DNA from: Microbacterium bovistercoris
Lineage (GTDB): Bacteria; Actinomycetota; Actinomycetes; Actinomycetales; Microbacteriaceae
DNA: 64,000 nt
Assembly (NCBI RefSeq): GCF_003387575.1
Contig: NZ_QUAB01000042.1
Coordinates: forward strand, 59,621 to 123,620
Direction of reading: 5' to 3'
Shown here: positions 50,556 through 59,877 of the stretch, piece by piece
How positions within the stretch are numbered: the first letter of the stretch is position 1
Layout: each line of letters starts with the position of its first letter
Position numbers and translations under genes: made by a program
Notes under the pieces: generated by a model
What the model was told of the DNA's origin: nothing
Database searches by the model: none
What the model saw: only the letters and a program-made list of their open reading frames with translations

Positions 50556-51328
50556 CGGATGCCACCGAGCCCGTGTTCGAGTCGCCGAAGGACGACCGCG
50601 AGGTCATCGTCGAGCTCACCGACGTGCACGCCGGCTACCTGCCCGGAGTGAACATCCTCAACGGCGCCAACCTCGTCGCGCGCCAGGGCGAGCTGATCGG
50701 CATCATCGGACCGAACGGCGCGGGCAAGTCGACCCTGCTGAAGTCGATCTTCGGCATGGTGCACGTGCGCTCCGGCGAGATCACCGTCAAGGGCGAGAGC
50801 ATCGTGGGCCTCAAGGCCGACAAGCTCGTGAAGCGGGGCGTGGCGTTCGTGCCGCAGACGAACAACGTCTTCCCTTCGCTGACCATCGCGGAGAACCTGC
50901 AGATGGGCCTGTACCAGAACCCGAAGATCTACGCGGAGCGTCTGGAGTTCGTCACGGGGATCTTCGCGGAGCTCGGCAAGAGACTGAACCAGCGCGCCGG
51001 CGGGCTCTCCGGCGGCGAGCGGCAGATGGTCGCCATGTCGCGGGCGCTCATGATGGACCCGTCCGTGCTGTTGCTGGACGAGCCCTCCGCCGGCCTGTCC
51101 CCCGTGCGCCAGGACGACGCGTTCATCCGTGTCTCGGACATCAACAAGGCCGGAGTCACGACCATCATGGTCGAGCAGAACGCCCGTCGCTGCCTGCAGA
51201 TCTGCGACCGCGGCTACGTGCTCGACCAGGGCCGCGACGCCTACGAGGGCACCGGACGCGACCTGCTGAACGACCCGAAGGTCATCGGCCTGTACCTCGG
51301 CACGCTCGGTCAGGAGGACGCCGCGTAG
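50552..51328 (+). CDS. livF: Branched-chain amino acid ABC transporter ATP-binding protein
   Basis: 258 residues. Walker A is IIGPNGAGKSTLLKSI, Q-loop FVPQTNNVFPSLT, signature GGLSGGERQMVAMS, Walker B VLLLDEPSAGLSP and switch MVEQNAR, all typical of LivF. It is the last gene of the livHMGF run, coupled by ATGA overlap, followed by a repeat and a terminator. Confidence 0.95.
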   Translation: MTDATEPVFESPKDDREVIVELTDVHAGYLPGVNILNGANLVARQGELIGIIGPNGAGKSTLLKSIFGMVHVRSGEITVKGESIVGLKADKLVKRGVAFVPQTNNVFPSLTIAENLQMGLYQNPKIYAERLEFVTGIFAELGKRLNQRAGGLSGGERQMVAMSRALMMDPSVLLLDEPSAGLSPVRQDDAFIRVSDINKAGVTTIMVEQNARRCLQICDRGYVLDQGRDAYEGTGRDLLNDPKVIGLYLGTLGQEDAA

Positions 51329-51355
51329 CCCTTCGTCTCGCTTCGCTCGCTCGGG
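51329..51355 (-). repeat. GAGCGAGCGAAGCGAGACG repeat, inverted copy
   Basis: Same core as at 16855-16878 but in the opposite orientation, directly after the livF stop. It may be part of the intergenic repeat family that decorates convergent gene ends. Confidence 0.75.
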
Positions 51356-51373
51356 AACCGGGGAGACGAAGAA

Positions 51374-51407
51374 AGGGGGTTCGGATGCCGTGGCATCCGA
51401 ACCCCCT
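51374..51407. terminator. Bidirectional terminator
   Basis: AGGGGGTTCGGATGCC, GT loop, GGCATCCGAACCCCCT: 16-bp perfect stem between convergent livF and the binding-protein gene. The CGGATGC/GCATCCG pair closes the loop. Confidence 0.92.
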
Positions 51408-51422
51408 CTCGTGCAGCGGGTC

Positions 51423-52673
51423 TCAGGAGATCCGCTTGAGCACGTTGCCGGACTCGAACTCGTAGACACCCATCGCGGCGCCCTGCGGGTCGTGGTCCTC
51501 GTCGAAGGTGACCTCGCCGGAGTAGCCGTCGTAGTCGATCTTCTTGCCATCGTTGATGAGCGCGGCGCAGTCCTCGTAGCTGTCGCACTTCTCACCGTCA
51601 CCGGAGCCGCCGGAGACCTCGATCAGCTCGCCGGCGATGTCGGCGCCCTTGTCCGAGTTCGCCTGCAGTGCGCCCAGCGCCATCAGGATGACCGCGTCGT
51701 AGGCCTCAGCCGAGTAGGTGAGTGCGTCGATCTCCTCGTGGCCGAGCCCCGTCCAGACCTCGTTCAGGTCGGCCACGAAGTCGTCCGGAAGCTCGGCGCC
51801 GGCACGAGTGCCCTTCGACCCGGTCAGGTCGACCGGCAGGTCGGGCCAGTCCTTCAGGTTGCCGTCGACGAGGTACATCGCGCCGGCGTCCGCGCCCGCG
51901 TTCTGCAGCAGCGGTGCGATCGTCGCGAACTGGTCGTACGACACGATCGCGACAGAGTCGGGCTTGGCTGCCATGACCTCGCTGACCTGGGCGTTGAACT
52001 GCCCGTCGCCCTGGTTGTACGAGGCTTCCGCGACAACCGTGCCGCCGGTGCCCTCGAACACCTCCTTGATGGCGCCCGCGAGGCCCTGACCGTACGGGTC
52101 GTTCTGGTAGATGATGCCGAGCGACTTGTGCCCGTCCTCGGCGATCGTGTTCGCCAGCACCTCGCCCTGCAGGTAGTCGCTCGGCGCGGTGCGGAAGTAC
52201 AGGTCGCTGAGACCCGCGAAGTCGACACCGGTGTTCGACGGCGAGATCGCGAGGATGCCGGCGCTGGTGTTGCCGTCGACGATCAGCTTGGTGACGCTGG
52301 ACGATGCGGCGCCGACCAGCGTCGTGATGCCCTCGCTCTGCAGCTTGGCCATCGAGGTCTCGTACGCCTTGTTGTCGAGGTCGCCCTCGTCGGCGGTGCT
52401 GAGCTCGATCTGCACACCTGCATCGGCGTCGTTGACCTCCTGGACGGCGAGCTGGACGCCGGCCTCCATCGGAGCGCCGAGGAACGCCAGCGCGCCGGTG
52501 GCAGGCAGCAGCGAGCCCATCTTCAGTGTGACGTTGGCCGCCGGCTTCTCTCCGCCGTCGCCGCCGTCGTCGCCGCTCGGCGTGCTGCAGCCCGCCAGGA
52601 CGAGCGCGGTGGCGCTGGCCAGCGCGATGCCGGCGAAGATCCGCGTCTTTCGCGAGCTCTTCAGTGCGTTCAT
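51423..52673 (-). CDS. livK: Branched-chain amino acid ABC substrate-binding lipoprotein
   Basis: 416 residues. The lipoprotein signal ends LVLAGC with the acylated Cys at about 28, followed by an acidic Gly/Asp spacer. The Leu/Ile/Val-binding-protein fold follows: VTLKMGSLLPATGALAFLGAPM, LVGAASSSVTKLIVDGNTSAG, FRTAPSDYLQGEVLA, SVAIVSYDQFATIAPLLQ. It is convergent with livHMGF and should feed that permease, although it is on its own transcript, so substrate specificity could be broader. ATG 52673. Confidence 0.95.
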   Translation of the reverse strand: MNALKSSRKTRIFAGIALASATALVLAGCSTPSGDDGGDGGEKPAANVTLKMGSLLPATGALAFLGAPMEAGVQLAVQEVNDADAGVQIELSTADEGDLDNKAYETSMAKLQSEGITTLVGAASSSVTKLIVDGNTSAGILAISPSNTGVDFAGLSDLYFRTAPSDYLQGEVLANTIAEDGHKSLGIIYQNDPYGQGLAGAIKEVFEGTGGTVVAEASYNQGDGQFNAQVSEVMAAKPDSVAIVSYDQFATIAPLLQNAGADAGAMYLVDGNLKDWPDLPVDLTGSKGTRAGAELPDDFVADLNEVWTGLGHEEIDALTYSAEAYDAVILMALGALQANSDKGADIAGELIEVSGGSGDGEKCDSYEDCAALINDGKKIDYDGYSGEVTFDEDHDPQGAAMGVYEFESGNVLKRIS

Positions 52674-52783
52674 GGTGCTCCCTTGCTGAATGAACGTGGT
52701 TGACCCACCTTCGGGTGACTCCCACCCTAGGCGGTGCCGATGCCACCGCGCACGGCATTCGGTTTCAGTGCGTTAACGATCCG

Positions 52784-53704
52784 TCAGACGAGTTCGACCG
52801 GTCCGGTGGTGTCCGCGGGCCGTCCGCGCCGTGCCGCGAGGGCGATGTCGACGAGGAACACGACGATGGCGATCCAGACCAGCACGAACCCGGCCCAGCG
52901 CTCCGGCGGCATCGGCTCCCCCAGCAGCAGCCAGCCGACGAGGAACTGCATCACGGGAGTGATGAACTGGATCATACCGACCAGCGTCAGGTCGACGCGC
53001 CGGGTTCCCGCGGCGAACAGCAGCAGCGGGATCGCCGTCGCGACGCCGGCGAACGACACCAGCACCGTGTTCAGCGCTCCGGAGGATCCGTAGGTGATGC
53101 CGCCGTCCTGCGCCACGAAGAACAGGGTCACGATCGCGACCGGGATCAGCCAGAACGTCTCCAGGGTCAGTCCGCTGGTGGCGTCGACGGCCGGCCCGAT
53201 CTTCTTCTTGACCAGACCGTAGACGCCGAACGAGGCGGTCAGTGACAGCGCGATCCACGGGAAGGTGCCGTGCGCGACGATGATGACGACCACGGCGAGC
53301 GCGGCGATGCCGATCGCGACCCACTGCAGCCGACGGATCCGCTCGTGCAGCACGAGCACGCCGAGCAGCACGGTGGTGATCGGGTTGATGAAGTAGCCCA
53401 GGCTCGACTCGACCACCTGACCGCTCAGCGTGGCGAGCACGAAGACCTGCCAGTTGATGTAGATCAGCACGCCGGCGAGGGCGGTGAGGCCGAGCAGTTT
53501 GGGCTGCTTCACGACCGCCATCAGCGCCGGCCAGCCACGGGTGACGGTGAGCAGCAGGGCGCAGAACACCAGTGAGAGAAGCACCCGCCAGGCGACCAGC
53601 TCCCACGGGCCGATCGGCTTCAGCAGGATGAAGTAGAGCGGCAGCAGACCCCACAGCACGTACGCGCCGACCGTGTACAGCACCCCCGCGGTCTTCGAGC
53701 TCAC
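52784..53704 (-). CDS. rarD: RarD-type EamA transporter
   Basis: 306 residues and ten helices of the DMT/EamA fold. The RarD signature YVLWGLLPLYFILLKPIGPWELVAWRVLLSL is at the start, and NWQVFVLATLSGQVVESSLGYFINP and GMIQFITPVMQFLVGW are typical. RarD was named for chloramphenicol-sensitive phenotypes; its physiological substrate is unsettled. GTG 53704 lies exactly 6 nt after a TAGGCT -10 box, so the mRNA is probably leaderless. Confidence 0.93.
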   Translation of the reverse strand: MSSKTAGVLYTVGAYVLWGLLPLYFILLKPIGPWELVAWRVLLSLVFCALLLTVTRGWPALMAVVKQPKLLGLTALAGVLIYINWQVFVLATLSGQVVESSLGYFINPITTVLLGVLVLHERIRRLQWVAIGIAALAVVVIIVAHGTFPWIALSLTASFGVYGLVKKKIGPAVDATSGLTLETFWLIPVAIVTLFFVAQDGGITYGSSGALNTVLVSFAGVATAIPLLLFAAGTRRVDLTLVGMIQFITPVMQFLVGWLLLGEPMPPERWAGFVLVWIAIVVFLVDIALAARRGRPADTTGPVELV

Positions 53705-53710
53705 CGGTCA

Positions 53711-53716
53711 AGCCTA
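53711..53716 (-). promoter_or_regulatory. -10 box for a leaderless rarD mRNA
   Basis: TAGGCT on the minus strand followed by TGACCG and the GTG start codon of rarD. No ribosome site is present. Same geometry as at 13037, 27130 and 31189. Confidence 0.55.
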
Positions 53717-53830
53717 CGTCCGCTCGCGGTTCGTTCGGACATCGGCCCTATCGCGCGGGCGGCGATGGGGGTATGGTGTGAGGGTTCGAAGCTGGACCCT
53801 GGGGGAGGGTTGGGGCGACGGAGCATGTTC

Positions 53831-55687
53831 ATGAGGGAGTTCATGCTCGCGCTGGATGCGGGAACGAGCCGTTGGGAGGCGGCTGTTTCTTACCATGCAG
53901 CGTCGAGTGGGGAGATAGAAGTCGAGTCCGTCGAGATCGATGGCGGACCCGGGGGCACTGCGGTGCTCGGATTCGTGACGGCCGACGGTGACGTCGTGTT
54001 CGGACACGACGCCGAGCGGCGCGGCGTGCGCGCACCGGACCGGCTGATCCGCGGGTTCACCCGCGAGGTCGGTGACGATGCGCCGGTGGTCGTCGGCGGT
54101 TTCGCCGCGGCACCGGCGGAGTTCGTCGCGCGACAGGCGCGCTGGATCGTGGACGACGTGTCCGCGCAGCGCGGAGCCGCACCGGCCGCCGTCGTGCTCG
54201 CGCATCCTGCGGATTGGTCGGGGCACCGTGTCGCCGCCGTGCACGCGGCGCTGCACGCGGTCGGACTGGACGACGTGACGATGATGCGCGCGCCGATCGC
54301 CGCGGTGCACGGGCACCCGCCGCAGGCATCCGACGCCGCTGCGCGCACGGTCGTCGTCTACGATCTCGGCGCCGACGGGTTCCGCACGACGGTCGTGCAG
54401 CAGGACGCCGAACGCCTGCGGTGCGTCGGCGAATCGGTCGCCCTGCCTGTGGGCGGCGACGACCTCGACGACGTGCTTCTCGCGCACGTGCTGCGCATGT
54501 CGGGGGCGGATGCCGACGGCGTACTCGCGCACGAGCAGAGCGTGGCGCTCGCAGACCTGCGCCGTGCCGTCGTCTCGGCGAAGGAATCGCTCTCCAGCGA
54601 CGCGGATGCCGCGGTGCCGGTGAGGCTGTCCTCGATCGAGACCAGTGTGCGGGTCACCCGCTCCGAGTTCGAATCGATGACCGCCCCTCTGCTGGAGCGC
54701 ACGCTGGATGCGACCGACGCGGCGATCGACGCGGCCGGTCTGACTCCCGGGGCGATCGACGCCATCGTGCTCGCGGGCGGGTCATCACGCATCCCGCTGG
54801 TCGCGCAACGGCTGTCCGAGAGGTTCGACCGGCCGCTGCTCGCCGATGACGACACCGGTGCGACCATCGCGCGGGGCGCCGCGAGAGCGGCCGGGGCCTA
54901 CCTTCTGCCCTCCGCGGCGACCGCGGTCGACACCGAGGCGCCGGTCGCAGACGTCCCCGACGACGAGGACGAGGATGTCGCGGCGCCGTCGCGCCGGCCG
55001 CGACCCGCGCTCATCCCGGCGTTCTCGCTCGGCACCGCGGCCGTGCTGGTCGCGGGCGGCCTGATCCTCGCCGCCACGACACCGGCCGGAGAGCGGGCGG
55101 AGGCGGATGACGTGGGCGCGTCCGTGCCATCCCACACCTCGATCATCCCGCCGCGCAGTGGTGCCTTCATCGGTGTGCCGGGTGTGTCCGTTCCGGATGC
55201 CGCGGACCCGGAGCCGGCAGCCGACATCGACCCTGTGTCGCACGTGGAGCGGAAGTCGGATACCGACGGCACCGCCACCGAGTCGAAGCGCCGGCAGGCA
55301 CGCGCACCCGAACCCATCCAGGAGACGAACGAGCCGGAACCCAGCGGCGGATCCGGCTCAGCTGGCGGCGGCACACCGGCGCCACAGCCTTCTCAGCCGG
55401 CATCCGAACCGGATCCCGTCGACGCGGCACCGCCCGCCGACCCCGCTCCGGAGCCGACGACCGACTCCGTGCCCGTTCCCGAGCCAACGACCGACCCGGC
55501 ACCGGAGCCCGAGCCGACCAGCGACCCGGCACCCGCGCCCGAGCCCACGACCGACCCGGCACCCGCGCCCGAGCCGACCAGCGATCCGGCACCGGAACCG
55601 ACCAGCGACCCCGCACCGGAACCGACCAGCGACCCGGCACCGGCGCCCGCGCAGAGTGTCGCTCCGACCGAGGCTCCGGCTCCCTGA
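53831..55687 (+). CDS. Hsp70/actin-fold ATPase with membrane anchor and Pro-rich repeat tail
   Basis: 618 residues. Residues 1-360 are an Hsp70-type nucleotide-binding domain: LALDAGTSRW (phosphate 1), VVVYDLGADGFRTTVVQ (phosphate 2) and IVLAGGSSRIPLVAQ (adenosine site). There is no Hsp70 substrate-binding domain. An acidic linker leads to one membrane helix (about 394-415), and the rest (416-618) is outside: a 120-residue low-complexity part and then imperfect repeats of EPTTDPAPxP / EPTSDPAPEP. Such membrane-anchored Hsp70-like ATPases occur in actinobacteria near envelope-stress genes; the partner is unknown. The start ATG 53831 follows GGAG by 7 nt; earlier in-frame starts lack that. First of four plus-strand genes in the ini-like island. 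Confidence 0.85.
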   Translation: MREFMLALDAGTSRWEAAVSYHAASSGEIEVESVEIDGGPGGTAVLGFVTADGDVVFGHDAERRGVRAPDRLIRGFTREVGDDAPVVVGGFAAAPAEFVARQARWIVDDVSAQRGAAPAAVVLAHPADWSGHRVAAVHAALHAVGLDDVTMMRAPIAAVHGHPPQASDAAARTVVVYDLGADGFRTTVVQQDAERLRCVGESVALPVGGDDLDDVLLAHVLRMSGADADGVLAHEQSVALADLRRAVVSAKESLSSDADAAVPVRLSSIETSVRVTRSEFESMTAPLLERTLDATDAAIDAAGLTPGAIDAIVLAGGSSRIPLVAQRLSERFDRPLLADDDTGATIARGAARAAGAYLLPSAATAVDTEAPVADVPDDEDEDVAAPSRRPRPALIPAFSLGTAAVLVAGGLILAATTPAGERAEADDVGASVPSHTSIIPPRSGAFIGVPGVSVPDAADPEPAADIDPVSHVERKSDTDGTATESKRRQARAPEPIQETNEPEPSGGSGSAGGGTPAPQPSQPASEPDPVDAAPPADPAPEPTTDSVPVPEPTTDPAPEPEPTSDPAPAPEPTTDPAPAPEPTSDPAPEPTSDPAPEPTSDPAPAPAQSVAPTEAPAP

Positions 55688-55711
55688 GCCGGCCACGCAT
55701 TCCTGATCATC

Positions 55712-58258
55712 ATGACGCTCGTAGACGTGACACCCACGACGCCGCGCTCCGGTGCGCGGCCTCCTGTGCTGGCCGGGCTGAGGCGTCCCGAGCTGGATGT
55801 GCGCAACCCGACGCCGCGCGCGCTGCTGGTGGGGGGCGCCGGTTCGGGCAAGTCCACAGCACTCGCGCACCTGTACGCCCAGTTCGAGAGCGACTCCCGT
55901 GCGGCGGTGCTCGCGCACGGGGCGACCGCCGATCTGGTCGGCATCCCCTCCGATCACGTGCTGCTGGTGGACGATCCGCACCTGCTCGACGAGCAGGGTC
56001 GTGACCTGCTCGATCGGCGGGCGCAGGATCCGCGCGCAGCGCTCATCGTCGCGAGCCGGCCCTGGCGGGTGCCGGAGCAGGAGTCGGCCATCGCGCAGCG
56101 GCTGTCGCGACACCTTCCCGCCGTCGTGCTGGGCTACGCCTCGCGAGCCGACGTCCTGGAGAGCCTCGACGGCACCGACGCCGCCGCATCGGCGTCGTGC
56201 ATCGACCGCATCCTGTCGGCGACGCTGGGCATCTCGTGGCTGGTGTGGGAGGCGCTGCAGCGGCACGATCCGCGCGGATGCCCCGGGGGCACCGCGCATG
56301 CCGATGTGGAGCGCGCCCTGCAGGAGTGCATCGCCCAACGCCTCGACACCGTCGACCGGAGCGTCCGGAGCGTCGTCGAGGAGGCGTGCGTCGATCCTTC
56401 AGGCCATGCGACGGCCGCGGACGAGGCCGCCGAGTTCGCGCTGATGCGGGCCTATGCCGAAGGCCTGCTGCAGCGGAACGGCCGCCCGTCGCCCCTGGTG
56501 CGCAGCGCCGTGCTCGCCGTCATGCCCGCGCACCGGCTGCGCGAACTGACCGCCCGTTTCGGCGATGAACTCGCCCGGCACGCCGCGGACGTCGACGGAG
56601 ACCTTCCGGATCTCCCGCACGACACGAGGCTCGCCGCAGTCCTGGTCGGACAGGCCGACCGGCTGCTCGCGACCCGGCCGCAGCGTGCGACCGCGCTCTA
56701 CCGCGCCGCCGTGCGCTGCGGAGCGGATGAGGCCACCGTCGCCGGACGCCGGGCCGAGGCGGCCTGGGCCGACGGCGATGTCGACGGGGCGGCCGCGATC
56801 GCCGAATCCGCGCCGCAGGAAGCCCCCGACAGCGAACGGCTCACCGACGTCGCAGCGGCTGTCTGGGCCGCGCGCGGAATGATGCGGCAGGCCGACGCCG
56901 TGTATCGCGCGACGGCGGCCTCCGAGACGACCGCCGCGGCCCGCGCCGCCATCCCCTCCCTCGCGGTCGGCGCCTTCCGCCCGCCGGAGGCCGCGGCGGT
57001 TCCCCCCGTGCCGTCAGCGCTCGGGGTGTCGATGGACCTGCTGCACCGCGGCCTCGCGGCCTCGCTCGAAGCCGGCGGCGCCGAGGAGGCGCTGTCCGAT
57101 CTCGTCCGCTCGGCGTCGCTGTACACATCCGCCGGCACCGCCTCGGCGATCTGCGAACTGCCCGCGGTCATCGCCGCCGTCGTGGCGCTGAACGCGGGCG
57201 CGACCGCCACGGCCCAGACCGTTCTCGACGACGCGATCGCCGGTGGCCACGGCGGTCCCTGGGCCATGCGGCGGCTGCTGCTGTGGCGGGCCTGGGTCGC
57301 CATGCAGCGTGCACACCCCGCTGAGGCACGCGAATCCCTGGAGCGCGCGCTGGAGGACGGATGTGCGCTCTCACCGCGCGATCAGCTGCTGGCCCGCGCG
57401 CTGCGCGTGGCGATCGCCCGCCGGTACGAGAGCGCCGCAGGCCTCGAAGCCGCATGGCAGGAGGCACGGGGCAGCATACTGCGCACCGAGATCGACCTGT
57501 TCCTGGTGCATCCGCTGTCCGAGCTCGCGACCGCCGCCGCACGGGTCGGCGATGCCGATCGCGTCCGGCCCGCCCTCGAGCGCGCCCTGTCGATCACGGC
57601 GGATCTGGGCAGCCCGTCGCTGTGGACCTGCCAGCTGCACTGGGCCGGCATCCAGCGGGGGATCCTGCTGAACGCCCCGGAGAGTCTTGCGCCGCACGCC
57701 AAGGCCCTGGTCGCGGCGTCCGCCGCAGACCCCGTCGCCGCGGCGATGGCGCGTGCCGGTCGGGTGTGGACCTCGGTTCTCGCCGGGAAGGTCGATCCGG
57801 ATGCCGTCGAGGCCGCCGCACAGGGGCTGTCCGCGGCGGGCATGCGGTGGGACGCGGCGCGCCTCGCAGGCCACGGCGCCGCGCGCAGCAGCGACCGGCG
57901 GATCGCCGCGCGGCTGCTGGCTTGCGCACGTGAGCTGCATCCGGCCGACGAATCGCGTCGGGTCGCCGCCACGACCGGCGAGGCAGCGAGCGGTGAGGTG
58001 GCCGCCGTGCCGACCGAGATGCTCAGCGAGCGCGAGATCGAGGTCGCGCGGATGGTGCTCGACGGCAAGACCTACGCCGAGATCGGCGAGACGATCTTCA
58101 TCTCGCCGCGGACGGTCGAGCACCACATCGCCCACATCCGGCAGCGTCTCGGCGCGACGTCGCGGTCGGACGTTCTGGACAAGCTGCGCGTCCTGCTGGG
58201 CGCGGATGCCGGCGCGGGCGCGCCGCAGAGAGCGCAGATCACGGGGGATCCCGCATGA
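55712..58258 (+). CDS. Large ATPase-LuxR transcriptional regulator (MalT/LAL-like)
   Basis: 848 residues. An N-terminal NTPase has Walker A VGGAGSGKST (40-49) and Walker B VLLVDDPH (83-90). A long helical TPR-like middle follows. The C-terminus (about 770-830) is a LuxR/NarL helix-turn-helix, MLSEREIEVARMVLDGKTYAEIG with ISPRTVEHHIAHIRQRLGA. The layout is that of MalT and LAL regulators. In mycobacteria a regulator of this kind (IniR, Rv0339c) is encoded next to iniBAC and activates it; the same neighbourhood here makes that role plausible. It lies 24 nt after the Hsp70-like gene. No ribosome site is visible. Confidence 0.9.
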   Translation: MTLVDVTPTTPRSGARPPVLAGLRRPELDVRNPTPRALLVGGAGSGKSTALAHLYAQFESDSRAAVLAHGATADLVGIPSDHVLLVDDPHLLDEQGRDLLDRRAQDPRAALIVASRPWRVPEQESAIAQRLSRHLPAVVLGYASRADVLESLDGTDAAASASCIDRILSATLGISWLVWEALQRHDPRGCPGGTAHADVERALQECIAQRLDTVDRSVRSVVEEACVDPSGHATAADEAAEFALMRAYAEGLLQRNGRPSPLVRSAVLAVMPAHRLRELTARFGDELARHAADVDGDLPDLPHDTRLAAVLVGQADRLLATRPQRATALYRAAVRCGADEATVAGRRAEAAWADGDVDGAAAIAESAPQEAPDSERLTDVAAAVWAARGMMRQADAVYRATAASETTAAARAAIPSLAVGAFRPPEAAAVPPVPSALGVSMDLLHRGLAASLEAGGAEEALSDLVRSASLYTSAGTASAICELPAVIAAVVALNAGATATAQTVLDDAIAGGHGGPWAMRRLLLWRAWVAMQRAHPAEARESLERALEDGCALSPRDQLLARALRVAIARRYESAAGLEAAWQEARGSILRTEIDLFLVHPLSELATAAARVGDADRVRPALERALSITADLGSPSLWTCQLHWAGIQRGILLNAPESLAPHAKALVAASAADPVAAAMARAGRVWTSVLAGKVDPDAVEAAAQGLSAAGMRWDAARLAGHGAARSSDRRIAARLLACARELHPADESRRVAATTGEAASGEVAAVPTEMLSEREIEVARMVLDGKTYAEIGETIFISPRTVEHHIAHIRQRLGATSRSDVLDKLRVLLGADAGAGAPQRAQITGDPA

Positions 58259-58424
58259 TCCCCGTCGCAGCCCCCTCGGGTATCGGGGCAACCCCCGATC
58301 CCCTGGCGGCGCGTCGCGATTACGCTTCTGGCATCGATGTGATCCTCCATGTGCGGGGATCGGAGCGGGCATCGCGGGGGGACGCGCGGATGCTCATGGA
58401 TCGAAGTGTTTAAGGGGGCCACTG

Positions 58425-59270
58425 ATGATCTCACCAGTCGAGACGATCGCGGATGCACTGATCGCATTCATCCTGAGTCTGCTACGCGACCCGGACGCCG
58501 CGGAGGAGTTCGCGGCGCATCCGCAGTCGACCATGGAGGGGCACGGACTCGGGGGCGTGTGCCGTGCCGATCTGCAGGCGGTGGCGCCGGTGATCATCGA
58601 TCATCCGTCGGTCGTGCACCATCCGAATCCGCCGCAGCATCCGAATCCGCCGGATGACAACGACGTCGTCAACGACATCGTGCGCATGGTGCAGCAGTTC
58701 ACCACGATCGATGCGCGGTCGACGGTCGTCGACCAGTCGGTGAACCAGAACATCTGGACCGAGGGCGGCGACGTCACGCAGCTGTTCGACCAGGAGGCCG
58801 TCGTGGCGTCGGGCGACGACGCGATCGCCGCCGGCGACGACGCGACCACCGTCGACTCCGACGTGGACGTGTCGGTGGGCGACGTGTCGGTGGGCAACGA
58901 GACGAACACGGACAGTCACAACACCACGGGTGATCCGGACGACGCGGATGCCGACGCGGCGGTGGAGGACACGGATGCCGCCGCCGCCGGCGGAACGGAT
59001 GGAGGCGCCGGCGCAGCCGCGGGCGACGCGGTGCAGGGTGCCGTGGATGCCGCAACGACAGCCGCCGGGGCACCGGCCGCCGACGCCCCAGACCCGGTGG
59101 CAGCGAGCGCCCCGGCGGCACCCGCAGCTCCGGCGGATGTGCCCGAGCCTGCGGATCTGCTCGAGAGCGACATGACCGCGCCGTCCGGCGGAGACGCCTA
59201 CGACGCGGATGCGGCCAGCGCCGCCGTCGCCGACGACGCGGTCATCGAGGATCCGGTCGCCGATGACTGA
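58425..59270 (+). CDS. IniB-like protein (IniB N-terminal domain plus repeat-like acidic/Ala-rich tail)
   Basis: 281 residues. Residues 1-60 match the IniB N-terminal domain: SPVETIADALIAFILSLLRD, PDAAEEFAAHPQSTMEGHG, VCRADLQAVAPVIID. A His/Pro/Asn-rich link follows, then an Asp/Ala-rich region with VVASGDDAIAAGDD and VDVSVGDVSVGN (127-158), and finally an Ala/Pro/Asp tail. The middle is shared with the second IniB-like protein at 63559-64000. IniB in mycobacteria is an envelope-linked Gly/Asn-rich protein of unclear function induced by cell-wall drugs. ATG 58425 follows AGGGGG by 7 nt. Confidence 0.85.
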   Translation: MISPVETIADALIAFILSLLRDPDAAEEFAAHPQSTMEGHGLGGVCRADLQAVAPVIIDHPSVVHHPNPPQHPNPPDDNDVVNDIVRMVQQFTTIDARSTVVDQSVNQNIWTEGGDVTQLFDQEAVVASGDDAIAAGDDATTVDSDVDVSVGDVSVGNETNTDSHNTTGDPDDADADAAVEDTDAAAAGGTDGGAGAAAGDAVQGAVDAATTAAGAPAADAPDPVAASAPAAPAAPADVPEPADLLESDMTAPSGGDAYDADAASAAVADDAVIEDPVADD

Positions 59271-59877
59271 GCCCGTCCGCATGCAGCTCGACTCCGGCGA
59301 CGCCCCGTTCACGCGGGACGCGCCGGAGCGGCCTGCGCTCGCCAGCCGTTACGGTGCGCCGGTGGTGGTCAAGAACTCCGCGCCGTTCGAGGTGCGCCTC
59401 AGCCAGTTCCTGTGGATCCTCAGCTTCGCGGTCGGCGGCTTCGCCGTTGTGTACCTGTTCGTGATCCGGCAAGACCTGCTGCCGCTGATCGCCGACGTCG
59501 TCGAGACGGTGGACAAGGGCCGCTCCGAGGACACCTACAAGAGTGCCGCCGACATCCTGTTCTGGACCGTGTTCGCGATCAGCCTGGCGGTGCTGCTGGT
59601 GCAGATCACCCTGCTGGTGTCGTTCCTGAACCGCAAGCCGCAGGTGCGCTGGTGGCAGCTGGCGACACTGGCCGTGCAGGCGACCCTGGTGCTGCTGTCA
59701 CCGGAGTGGGTTGCGCTCGGCGAGAAGGGATCGTGGATTCAGCCACTTCTGGCGGCGCAGGCGGCGCTTGTCCTGCTCGCCCTGCTGCTCAGCGTCCTGC
59801 CCCGAGCCCTCGCCTGGTCCGCCCGGCGGGTCGATGTGCGGCGCGGGCCGGAGGGCCCGCGGGGCGCCGAGCTCTGA
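59263..59877 (+). CDS. Four-helix membrane protein of the ini-like island
   Basis: 204 residues; I do not recognise a family. A hydrophilic N-terminal part of about 45 residues is followed by four membrane helices (about 47-68, 97-122, 130-146, 160-180) and a basic tail. It overlaps the IniB-like gene by 8 nt (translational coupling), so the two are probably co-expressed. Its last 180 bp overlap the 3' end of iniC on the other strand, an unusually long antisense overlap. Could be the membrane partner of the IniB-like protein. Confidence 0.8.
   Translation: MTEPVRMQLDSGDAPFTRDAPERPALASRYGAPVVVKNSAPFEVRLSQFLWILSFAVGGFAVVYLFVIRQDLLPLIADVVETVDKGRSEDTYKSAADILFWTVFAISLAVLLVQITLLVSFLNRKPQVRWWQLATLAVQATLVLLSPEWVALGEKGSWIQPLLAAQAALVLLALLLSVLPRALAWSARRVDVRRGPEGPRGAEL

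Noticed and set aside
53765..53830. Longer Hsp70-like protein starting before 53831
   Set aside because: No ribosome site is found for the earlier starts, and the ATPase domain needs only the residues from 53831 on.
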